The position numbers and the translations under genes are program-made. The notes beneath the pieces were generated by a model, which had not been told where the DNA came from, made no database searches, and saw nothing but the letters and a program-made list of their open reading frames with translations. 64,000 nt of DNA from Fallopia convolvulus. Taxonomy: Eukaryota; Streptophyta; Magnoliopsida; Caryophyllales; Polygonaceae. The stretch is from contig OZ024728.1 of assembly GCA_964016875.1 (NCBI GenBank), positions 24,675,328 through 24,739,327 of the forward strand, given 5' to 3'. This document shows, piece by piece, positions 33,190 through 43,100 of this stretch (positions within the stretch are counted from its first letter, which is position 1; the number at the start of each line of letters is the position of its first letter).

Positions 33190-35289
33190 CCATTGAAGAA
33201 ATCAAATCGACAGTAATGGGATTAGGAACAGACAAATCTCCGGGGCCGGATGGGATGACAGCAGAATTCTATAAGAGATATTGGGACATTGTAGGCCCTT
33301 CGGTCATTAAAGCGGTTAAAAGCTTCTTTCATTCTGGAAAATTGTTAAAACAATTCAACCATACCTTTATAACACTAATCCCGAAAATTGACAATCCGAG
33401 CTCAACTAATCATTATAGACCAATTAGTCTATGCTCAAAAATATATAAAATTATATCTAAAATTATAACGGAACGACTTTAAAAGGTGATAAACAAGATA
33501 ATACAAAATCTACAAAGTGCCATCTTTTCAAACCGAGCAATTCAAGACAGCGTTCTCATAGCACATGAAATATTCCACTCGTTCAGAAGTACCAAAAATA
33601 AGGATGGATGGATTGCCATTAAATTGGATATGGAAAAGGCCTACGATCGCGTTGATTGGCGCTTTCTTTTCGATGTATTACATAGATTTGGCTTTGACAA
33701 CAAATTCATTGATTGGGTTAGGGAATGTGTATGTTCCGCATCCTTCTCGGTCCTAATAAACAATGGCCCCACAGATCCATTTTTTCCTGAAATAGGTCTA
33801 AGGCAAGGTGACTCGTTGTCACCGTTCCTATTTGTTATCACAAAAGAAATTTTGTCCAGAAAGCTACAAATCACTAGCCAAGTAGACAAAAAAACAATCG
33901 GATTCCCGATATCTAGAGGGGGAATCAGGATTCCTTTCCTGGCTTTTGCAGATGATATTGTTATCTTTGCTAAAGGATCTCAGGGATCTTGCCTAAAAGT
34001 TAAAAACATCATTGACAATTTCTGTAGGATTTCAGGACAAAAAGTCAATTATAATAAATCTGCGTTTCAGGCCTCTAAAAATATGACGAACAATCAAAAA
34101 AATCAGGTACAACAAGTTCTAGGAATCACAACAATGACGGATATAGAAAAATACATGGGTTGTCCGATTATTAATGGTAAAGTAAATAAAGACACCTTCA
34201 AAGAACCAATCGGAAATGCTCAGAAACAATTAACGAAATGGAAAGCAAGCTCTCTCTCTCAAGAGGGGCGTACAACTCTAATCCGATCCAACCTAGCAAC
34301 AAAACCTAATTATGGCATGCAAAGTTTTATGCTACCTAGCAGTGTGCAAACTGAAATGGATAGAATTAACAGAGGATTTTTTTGGAACAAAGATAGGAAC
34401 TACAAGCCACTAGTGGGATGGGATAAAATATGCAAACCAAAGACATGTGGAGGACTAGGAATCCGAAAAACAGAACACATGAACAAAGCGCTTCAAATGA
34501 AACTTCTATGGAAAATACTAGCTGAACCAAATAATATATGGGTACGTATAATCAACCAAAAGTATTTTAGGAATGATAATCTATTTTCATACAAACTTAA
34601 ATCAAATACATCCTGGCAATGGAAAAAACTTATGAATCTCAGAGAGGAGTTCTTTAAAGGTCTCATATGGCAAATAGGTGATTAAAAACGGTAAACTTTT
34701 GGAAAGACAACTGGAACCCGGAGGGACCTTTATATCACTATGCCTTAAGTCCAAACAATATTAATGAAAATTCTAAGGTTGTTGATTGGATCTCTAATGA
34801 CCACAAATGGAAAGTGGATGAGTTGAATAAAGTTTTGCCCAATGAGATTGTGGCTTAAATCCAAACGACTCCGTTACCGGACAATCACATCCAGGATAGG
34901 CTCTAATGGGCACCTAGTAAAAATGGATGGTTTTCTACCTCTTCAGCCGTGAAATTGATTACAAAAATAAAAACACAAGCATATTACGTGAACCAGTGGA
35001 TCTGGAAATTGGATATTTATCCAAAAGTGAAGAATTTTCTTTGGAAAGTTGATAATAATGGGTTTCCTACGAAATCAAGATTAAGGGATAAACAGGTCGT
35101 AACACCGAGTGGGTGTGTACTTTGTGACTGCTCCTTTGAAGATTCAACACACTTGCTAACTAAATGTCCTTATATGTTATATATAACTAGAAAAATAAAC
35201 ACACAAATAGCAAACATACTTAGAAGTTATGACTCTAACGATAAGACACCAAGACAGATACTAAGTGAATTGTATCACATCCTTGGAAA
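33190..35289 (+). pseudogene. LINE-A reverse transcriptase and zf-RVT region
   Basis: The frame resumes after the gypsy complex with TIEEIKSTVMGLGTDKSPGPDGMTAEFYK. RT motifs follow: ITLIPK, HYRPISL, KLDMEKAYDRVDW (D), GLRQGDSLSPFLF, LAFADDIVIFA (catalytic DD, about 33945-33970) and YLGCPI-like IEKYMGCPI. A TAA interrupts at 33480-33482 and a frameshift lies at 34680. The zinc-binding zf-RVT segment (CVLCDCSFEDSTHLLTKCPY, about 35110-35170) is followed by LSELYHILGN, where the CACTA begins. The enzyme would copy LINE RNA at the nicked target. Confidence 0.92.
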
Positions 35290-35545
35290 CACTACAAAAA
35301 AAAAGCGAATTTAGCGACCATATTTCTGGTCGCTAAATGCAAAATCTGGTCGTTAAATGCATTTAGCGACCATATTGTGGTCGATAAAAAGGGTCGCTAA
35401 AAGGCCGGTCGCTAACCACTTGGCGACCATATGGTCGCTAATTGTGGCAAAAAAACGCATGGGGGACACCCTCCTCTGGTTCAAAGCGCACGATTGTGCG
35501 CCTACGATGCACGATCATGTTGTAAATTAGCGACCACTTGGTCGC
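35290..35545. repeat. Left subterminal repeat cluster of the CACTA
   Basis: It repeats TTAGCGACCA...TGGTCGCTAA in direct and inverted order, including TTTAGCGACCATATTTCTGG, ATTTAGCGACCATATTGTGG and GGCGACCATATGGTCGCTAA. In En/Spm, TNPA binds such subterminal motifs to bring the ends together (family knowledge). Confidence 0.85.
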
Positions 35546-35774
35546 TAATTTTTTTTAATTTAAAAAAAATAATTACGAAATATTATAAATAATTACGAAT
35601 TAATTTAAATAATTAATATTTAATGATTCATTAATTACTAAAAATTCATTAATTTGCATAAATTTGAATAATTTACATACATAAATTCATTAATTTACAA
35701 TAGTTTACATACATAAATTCATTAATTTACATAAATTAAAATAATTTACAATAATATAATAAAACTACGCTAAT

Positions 35775-36404
35775 CTATACGACTTCGTCGGAGCCGTCGT
35801 CGCCGTCGGGACTTAATGGGAGGGACGATCCCTCACCCCCTTGGGACCGGCGCATCCACTCGTCGAAATTCGCCATCTTACTCTTGAGCTCATCCACATC
35901 TTGCCTAAGGCTGACGTTTTCCTGCGATAATTCCGCCACCCGAGGAGTTGGACGACGCGGCGCCGTCAATCGGTCGCCATAAAACTCATGGGCGGTGTTG
36001 CCAAGGCCGAAGACGGCACCTCCCCCCCCCCCCCCCAGCGGCCGTAAGAAAGGCATCACACTGGTCCTGAAAGGACGGCGGGGTGCCCGTTTCCGCCGAC
36101 CTCTGGGTGAGGATCTCCTGGGTTCGAGCCTAATCACGCAAATAATTAAAATAAAAATACAACAACAACAACAACAAATCAAAAACAACAACAATCAACA
36201 ACGAGAACAACAAACAACAACTAAACCATTTACAACATCAACAACAAAAATCAACAACAACACCACCATTTAGCGACAAAAAACAACAACTAAAGTGTTT
36301 ACATTTACAACAACAACAACAAATCAACAACAACAGCATCAAAAATCAAGAACAAAATTCAACAACAACAATAACAACTTCTCAATCAAATCAAGAATAA
36401 CAAC

Positions 36405-36470
<66 letters not shown>

Positions 36471-36642
36471 ACAACAACAACAACATAAACATCAACAACA
36501 AACAACAACAACATCAACATCAACAACAACAACAACAAACAACAACAACATCAACAAACACACAACAACAACACAACACCAACATCAACATCAACAACAA
36601 ACAACAACAACAACAACAAACAACAACAACAACTAAACCAAA

Positions 36643-36675
<33 letters not shown>

Positions 36676-37846
36676 AAATCAACAACAACAACAACAACAA
36701 CTTCTCAATCAAATCAAACAACAACAACAACAAACACACAACAACAACACAACACCAACACAACACCAACTCCTTTTCAAATTGAGGAAAATGAGGAAAA
36801 ATAATCAAAACTTACAGCGATTAAGGACGACCGCTCGTCTATAAAATGTCGATCGGTGCCCTGCGTGTGCGTCTCGATGAGAAGCTCGAGAGGCGAAATG
36901 CGGCGTTGCAGGTGTTGCTCCTACGAAATTCATTAAGGGTGTTACGAACTATTAAAAAAAACTAACTTAATTTAATTTTAATCAAATTAAGATAAAATAC
37001 TTACCAAGCGACGCATGGTGTCGAGGTGGGACCTCGAACCACTACTGTGGTTCGCCGGATTGGCATTCCGGATTGCCTTCTGGCGGGCACACTTGGCTTT
37101 GAACTCATCTGTGGCCCAATCCGTCGTCTGCCACTTATCCCAAGTGGCGGATTGGATGAAGCTCGGCCTCTTCCCGTTACATCGATGCTTCCCAATGAAG
37201 TCATCGTATCTCTTCTTCGCTCTCTTTTCCCACAGCAACCGGACGGACTCGACGTCCATACCCGGTTGGGAGTCATCCCATCTAAAGTGCGTCTAATTAA
37301 ATCCAACAAACAATTAATTAAAAATAGTAATTAATTAATCCAGAAATTGTAAAAAGAAATAAAAAATAAAATAAAATTTACCTTCCAAGCATCAAACCAA
37401 CGTTGCTTCGACGCGGCAGAGGCAAAGTCGAACTGCGACGCCCTATCGTCGGGTTGACTTTGTATGATGCTTGTCGACCACCGCGACACCACTCCCGACG
37501 GCTGCAAGCTGCGAGATTTCAAAACACATGTTATAACATATTTAAAAGTAAGAAAAGACTTTAAATAATAATTTTGTCTAAGAAGAAATTGTACGTACCA
37601 CCCGCCGACAATAGAAAGATCCCAAATGCGTTTGGGATCGAGCCCTCCTCGACTCGATCCCGATGAGGATGCGGACGTAGTGGCTCGAGACTCCTCCGCT
37701 TCGGTGCCCGCCTCCTCTGTACTAGGACGGCGGGCCCCGTCGTCCTCGGACAAATGTGGTGTGTCCGTGTGGGTTTCCTCGGACGAGTGATCGTTCGGCT
37801 CGTCCGGACGAGGACCTCGTCCATGTCGGCGTGATCCTCCGGCCAT
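35775..37846 (-). CDS. TNPA-like CACTA protein (Transposase_24 type), about five exons
   Basis: Exons inferred from coding sense and splice sites: 37846-37599 (MAGGSRRHGRGPRPDE..., acidic Ser/Thr-rich), 37508-37382 (SGVVSRWSTSII...QRWFDAWK), about 37292-37005 (WDDSQPGMDVESVRLLWEKRAKKRYDDFIGKHR, WQTTDWATDEFKAKCARQKAIRNAN), about 36920-36820, and a last exon from about 36070 to 35775 ending DGSDEVV. The central part (W...FKAKC..QKA.RN) is the plant Transposase_24 signature; the last exon has a heptad-like segment (ELSQENVSLRQDVDELKSKM). The long (CAA)n tract falls in the last intron. A CT-rich leader near 38.8 kb may add a 5' exon. It would bind the subterminal motifs. Exon ends are approximate. 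Confidence 0.7.
36021..36036. repeat. Poly(C) run in the last TNPA-like exon
   Basis: A run of about 14-15 C (plus strand) translates as poly-Gly on the minus strand and is prone to length change, so the frame here may vary. Confidence 0.7.
36146..36780. repeat. (CAA)n/(AAC)n microsatellite expansion
   Basis: About 630 bp are almost wholly CAA/ACA/AAC triplets with short interruptions (CATCAA, TCAATCAAATC). The longest near-perfect block is about 36405-36485. It lies in an intron position of the minus-strand TNPA-like gene. Poly-Gln/Asn/Thr readings on the plus strand are by-products. Confidence 0.95.
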
Positions 37847-37859
37847 AATAACACAACTA

Positions 37860-38545
37860 AAAAATAAATAATTCAATACAAATTCATTTTTCACAACATT
37901 TGCACAACAACATTCAATTTCATTCAAACTTGACAAATGAACAATCAACTTGTTCTAATTCATTCAAACTCCATCAATTTCATTCAAACTCTATCAATTT
38001 CATTCAAACTCTATCAATTTTTCTCAACAATCAACTTGTTCTAATTCATTCAAACTGATATTCATTCAAACTCTATCAATTTCATTCAAACTCTATCAAT
38101 TTTTCTCAACAATCAACTTGTTCTAATTCATTCAAACTCTATCAATTTTTCTCAACATTTCAACAACGATAATCAATTTAGTCTAATATTTTTCCAAATC
38201 AAACTCTATCAACAACAACAATCAATTTAATCCAATTTGTTGCCAAATCAAACTCTATCAACAACAACAACTAAACCCTAACCCCTAAACAACAACAACT
38301 AATCAATTTCTCAAATTCAACAACAACAACAACTAAACCCTAACCCCTAAACAACAACAACTAGATAATTTCTCATTCAATTTATCAAATTTTCTCTAAC
38401 AAATTTTTTCAATCAATTTCTCAAACAACAACAACTACCCAATATCAATTTACTCAATCAATCAAATTCAACAAACAATTTCCCAAATAACACAACAAAA
38501 TTAACCCCAATATCAACAACAATTACAAAAATCAACAACATAAAC
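37860..38545. repeat. Degenerate tandem words TTCATTCAAACTCTATCAA and CAACAACAACTAAACC
   Basis: Between the TNPA-like first exon and the GC-rich leader the words ATTCATTCAAACTCTATCAA, TTTTTCTCAACAATCAACTTG and CAACAACAACTAAACCCTAA recur many times in mixed order. The stretch is non-coding and probably the first intron or leader of the TNPA-like gene. Confidence 0.7.
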
Positions 38546-38873
38546 AAACCACTTACATGCAAATCCGGGGAGGAGGTGGCGGTCGGAAGGAGGTGGCGGT
38601 TGGAGGAGGTGGCGGTCGGGTAGAGGCGAGGTGGGCGTTCGGAGATTTCGAGGCGGGCTGAGGCGCGGGCGGAGAGGACAAGGCGGGCGAGTGGGCTGAG
38701 GCGCGGGCGGAGGGCGACGACGACGGCGACGGCGGAGACAAAGTTGAGGCGGGCGGAAGCGACGGCGGTTCCAGAGCATTCGGAGAGGAGGCGGAGGAAT
38801 TATCAGGAGAGAGAGAGGAAAGTGAGGAACTGAAATGGCGGAGAAGGAAACCCGTGTCTCATTTTATTCAGGG

Positions 38874-39175
38874 TTAGCGACCATATGGTCGCTAATTGTA
38901 ATTTTTAATAACGTGGGCCATGCTGCCACTTGGCGAGCGACCATATGGTCGCTAATAGCACCGAGCGACCATATGGTCGCTAATCGAATATTTTGCGAAA
39001 AATCAAATTTTCAGATTTTCCCCTATGTGGCGCCATAAATTTCGTTCTTAGCGACCATATGGTCGCTAAGAACGAAATTAAATCAAAATACGCGCTAAAA
39101 AACCGAATTTCGAGCTAAAATTTTATATATGACGACCATATGGTCTCTATTTAGCGACCATATGGTCGCCATATC
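38874..39175. repeat. Internal cluster of the CACTA subterminal motif
   Basis: Six copies of GCGACCATATGGTCGCTAA or close variants lie near 38876, 38938, 38964, 39049, 39130 and 39155. They are next to a CT-rich, GC-rich leader (38.5-38.86 kb) that would open the minus-strand TNPA-like transcript. The location, far from either end, is unusual and suggests a promoter that TNPA itself could bind, or the seam of two fused elements. Confidence 0.8.
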
Positions 39176-39316
39176 TAACTGTACATTTGAACAAACCCTT
39201 TCTACCAACAATATTTGGCTCGAGGACTCAAATTGGAGAAAACAAACGAGTTGAAATGGGACATCCAACTACAATCCGTCTTAGTAAATCGGAATATATG
39301 GTAAATGATAATAATT

Positions 39317-39424
39317 TCATTGATTCCAAATGAAATCAAGTTACAAACAACTTCATTGGTTCCAAACGAAACCAAGTTACAAACAACTTCATTGGTTCCA
39401 AACGAAACCAAGTTACAAACACTA
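39317..39424. repeat. Three tandem copies of a 36-bp unit
   Basis: The unit TTCATTGGTTCCAAACGAAA followed by CCAAGTTACAAACAAC is repeated three times; the first copy carries four or so changes and the last two are identical. It lies 3' of the 102-aa ORF and may be in its 3' UTR. Confidence 0.85.
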
Positions 39425-39525
39425 GCTTGCGACCTAAGTACATTAAACAAAGTGACAAACAACTAAATCAAACAACACAAAGTGAAGCTTTTAAGTGGAA
39501 ACAAACAACTACAATTAATGGACTC

Positions 39526-39834
39526 TCATGTTGTACGCGGAATATAAACCGCCAGGATCTCAGCACCTTCGAGCACGCGAAGCTGCACAACCGTTTCCCT
39601 AGCTGCAATGCGAGCAGTGATGTTGTCGCCGTTCAAGAAAAAACGGCTAAAACCTAGTGGTGCTCCCCCGAGAGATACTGTCCAATCATCGATGACTAGT
39701 CCTAATTGGAGATTTGGTGCGACGCTCCATTCGGTTCTTGTCTCCCTATCCCCACGCACACGCACAATGGAGAAATTGATGACTTCAGGAGCTAAGGCGG
39801 TCGTTCGCCTGGTACACGATCTCCTCTGAGCCAT
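39526..39834 (-). CDS. 102-aa CACTA accessory ORF, possibly ubiquitin/SUMO-like
   Basis: A single open frame with ATG at 39834 lies between the end of TNPD and the internal motif cluster, on the same strand as both. After a basic N-terminus (MAQRRSCTRRTT) the segment VINFSIVRVRGDRE gives a first beta-strand pair. Then come APNLQLGLVID, SRFFLNGDNIT and TVVQLRVLEGAEILAVYI. The last two blocks resemble the SUMO/Rad60 pattern R-F-L-F-D-G-x-x-I ... L-x-M-E-D-G-D-x-I-x-V. There is no terminal Gly-Gly, so conjugation is not expected. The fold is inference from pattern; the ORF could also be an unrelated protein. Neat position and codon-length openness favour a real gene. Confidence 0.5.
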   Translation of the reverse strand: MAQRRSCTRRTTALAPEVINFSIVRVRGDRETRTEWSVAPNLQLGLVIDDWTVSLGGAPLGFSRFFLNGDNITARIAARETVVQLRVLEGAEILAVYIPRTT

Positions 39835-39959
39835 TTGAGGAAGGAAGTTTTAGGTCGGATTTGAGGTGAGGATGAGTTTGAGGTGAAGATGGGGAGTTCT
39901 CACTCGGAAGGTATTTCAGCATTGGAGATGGTTATCTCCTTTTATGGTTGGAAAGGATG

Positions 39960-40150
39960 GCAAAACAATAGTATTATCAGAAAAGTGAATGGCAAAACAA
40001 TAGTGTTATCAGAAAAGTGAATGACAATACATGTTGAAACAATAGTGTTATCAGAAAAGTGAATGACAAATTAAAACAATAGTGTTATCAGAAAAGTGAA
40101 TGACAATACATGTTGAAACAATATTGTTATCAGAAAAGTGAATGACAATT
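39960..40150. repeat. Five tandem copies of a 35-47 bp unit
   Basis: The core AAACAATAGTGTTATCAGAA followed by AAGTGAATGACAA recurs five times, with a variable spacer ATACATGTTG in two of them. It directly follows the TNPD stop codon region (40155). Confidence 0.9.
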
Positions 40151-40154
40151 CTGA

Positions 40155-43100
40155 TTACATGTCTTCCTCATCTGTATCCGTCTCACTCTCAAACTCACCC
40201 TCAGACGTTTCAATAGACGTCTCTTCTTGATCCTCAACGACATGATCCTCTCCGTTTGGATCGTTTAACGGACCAAGTGGATAATTATCTTGTGTAGTGT
40301 CGTCGATAACTCGTGGAAGGGAAGAATCATGTTGAAATGCCTCCTCAACGGCAACGCCCCTGGACCCACTCTCATGAGGGTCTACGCACGTACCTTCATC
40401 GGGCCACACTCGTGACTTCACTTTACAGACCGCTCTCCATTCAGCATATGCACGCCTCACCTTTGGGTAATCGAGGAAATAAACTTGAGTGGCTTGATGT
40501 GCTAATATGTAACGATCTTTTGTTCTCAACATTTTATGTCGATGAACATCGACAAGCTTTAGGTGAGGGTGAATGCGTGTTCCTCTACGAATTCTAGTGT
40601 CATACCACGAACAATTAAAGACAATAGGGCGCTTTACGGTTGGAGATAGGTAATGCAGCTCAATGATTTCCTCTAGCACACCATAGAAGTCCTCCTCGTC
40701 GGTGCCGAAGCTTTGTCCTAGAACACAAACTCCACTACTGTCAGTGGCCCTGGTTGATGCGTGTGCCCTCGTGTGGAATCGGTAACCATTGACAAAGTAA
40801 CCAGGATATGTCCTCACTTTTTTAGAGGGTCCACGAGCAAGTGTTGCAATGTTAGGATCTGTAACTGCCGTACTGTCGGCCTGCAATTTTAAATCAGCAT
40901 GTATATACAATTTCGGATTCAACATAAACATGTACATTTTGAAACTAAATAGAAATTAATATAAGAAATCCTTACATGAGAGTAAAACCAGAGGCGAAAG
41001 TGTCTTTCCAAAATGTTTTGCTCTTCAGCATCGGTTATTGTTGGATTTGACGACCGCAGGAAGTTTGTCAAATAGTACCTACGACAGAGTAATTGAATGA
41101 TATCCATACTTTATATATATATATATCGAACCAACTTTAGTTGAGATTATAGAAACGTACTCAATATAGGGTTCCACTTCGACGCAGTTCATGAGAATGT
41201 AAGTTTGGATCACATGGAATTCATCATCTGTGAGGAAACGACCAGTTGATCTGCTACCCAAGGTTTGACCAGTTGTTGTGAAAATAGACAAATCGCCCGG
41301 ATCAACCCCAACTGGAAGTGTGCAACTGACGTTGCGGGCGTTATCCATATGAGTACTCGCCACATGTGAGCTAAAATAATACGAGCAGAATGTGGACGTC
41401 TCCTTAACGAGATAGGCACTACAAATTGACCCCTCAACATGGGCTTTGTTGCCAACTGAGGCCTTCAGCCTTTTTAAGAGCCTACATGATATACATTGAA
41501 AACAATTAATATTTAGAGGGATTGACCGAAAACCACCCTTATAATAGGGTATATTGCCCAAAACCACCTGTTTAAATTGATATTGTTAAAAACCACCTAT
41601 ATATACCCCTCCGTTATAAATGAACCACCTCCCCTCAATTTTCTATCAATTTTAACGATACACGCGTGTTGGCTCATTTTGACCTAATTTTTTCCCGTAA
41701 AATATTTATTAAACAAAATCAAATCAACCTGTTAAAAGATTAAAAAAAATCTTCACTTTACTCCCCTGTATCTCCCTGGCGACTATTGAGAAGAGAGACG
41801 ACATATGAAAAAGCCTCATTCGTTTCACCATTGAAGCCGCCTGCTTCTTATACATCAGGTTTGTTATTTCTTCCTCTTACACCTCCTTATTTTCTTCATC
41901 TCAAGCATCTTTTTTCTTTTCAATTTCGAAATTAGGGTTAGAAATTGATTTTCTTACCAATTTCAATGTTATAAACAAATTGATTATCTTGTTCAAAATT
42001 TAGGGTTTTTATTGGTAGTTTGAAATTTAAATTTTGTGAATTGATTTTCTTTAATCTAAGACAATTTTAATGTGGTGGTGGTTTTGATTGATCAGATTTG
42101 ATCAAATTCTGATGGTGGTTCTAATTGATCGAATTCAATCAATTTCATTCGATTTTGATGTGATGGTGGTTCCTATTAATCTAGTTTGATCAATTTCAAA
42201 TGATTTTAATGTGCTAGTGTTCCCTTTGATCATTAATCTTGTAGATTTTACTGTTTGATTCTAATTAATTATTGTTTAGTTTTTTACTGCAGAAGTGAGC
42301 ATTAGAGGCCCAACCAAGCACTAAGAGAAACCTATCCAGATTTAAAAAAATCAGAAGTTTGACATAAAGGTGCATTCCTTGAGATTTGACGAGAGCTTGA
42401 AAGAGGAATTCAAGGAATTCTACAATGGAAATGGTTTTTTGGGGGTTTTGGGGTTAGATATGCTTGAATGAGTGTAATATAGCAAGATGATGTATGGGTA
42501 TGTTTGGTTGTAATGGATGGTATGTAGGAGGAAGAAGATAGCAAACCTGTGCTTCAATGGTGATACGAAGGAGGAGGAGTAGTGTCGTCTTTCTCAAGTG
42601 TCGTCAGTCAAACAGATAAAGAGGAGAAAATTAAAGTTTTTTTTTGTTTAATCTGTTAATAAATTAATTGATTTTGTTTAATAAATAAATTATGGAAAAA
42701 AAAAATAAGTTCCAAATTCAATCCCACGCTTGTATCGTTAAAGTTGACAGAAAAATAAAGGTAGGTGGTTCATTTATAACGGAGGGGTATATATAGGTGG
42801 TTTTTAACAATATCAATTTAAACCGGTGGTTTTGGGCAATATACCCTATTATAAGGGTGGTTTTCGGTCAATCCCTCTAATATTTATTATACAAGTTAAT
42901 TATATGAATCCAAAACTGAACAACTGCATACAACTGTACGTACCTTTCTTCTGGATACATCCATCTATAATTGACAGGGCCACAAAGTGAAGCTTCCCGT
43001 GGCAGATGAATAGGCAAGTGCTCCATTGAATCAATTAACGCAGGGGGAAAGATGCGCTCCAGCTTACACAAAATTATTGGTATTTCCTTGTGCAATTGCA

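Noticed and set aside
36295..36636. Poly-Asn/Thr/Gln protein
   Set aside because: Translation of the CAA microsatellite in an intron.
37860..38545. CRISPR-like or satellite array
   Set aside because: Words recur irregularly, without constant repeats and unique spacers; the sequence is a plant intron-like low-complexity tract.
38513..38779. Arg/Pro-rich 88-codon ORF on the minus strand
   Set aside because: Low-complexity GC-rich leader; may be 5' UTR or N-terminus of the TNPA-like gene, but not a separate gene.
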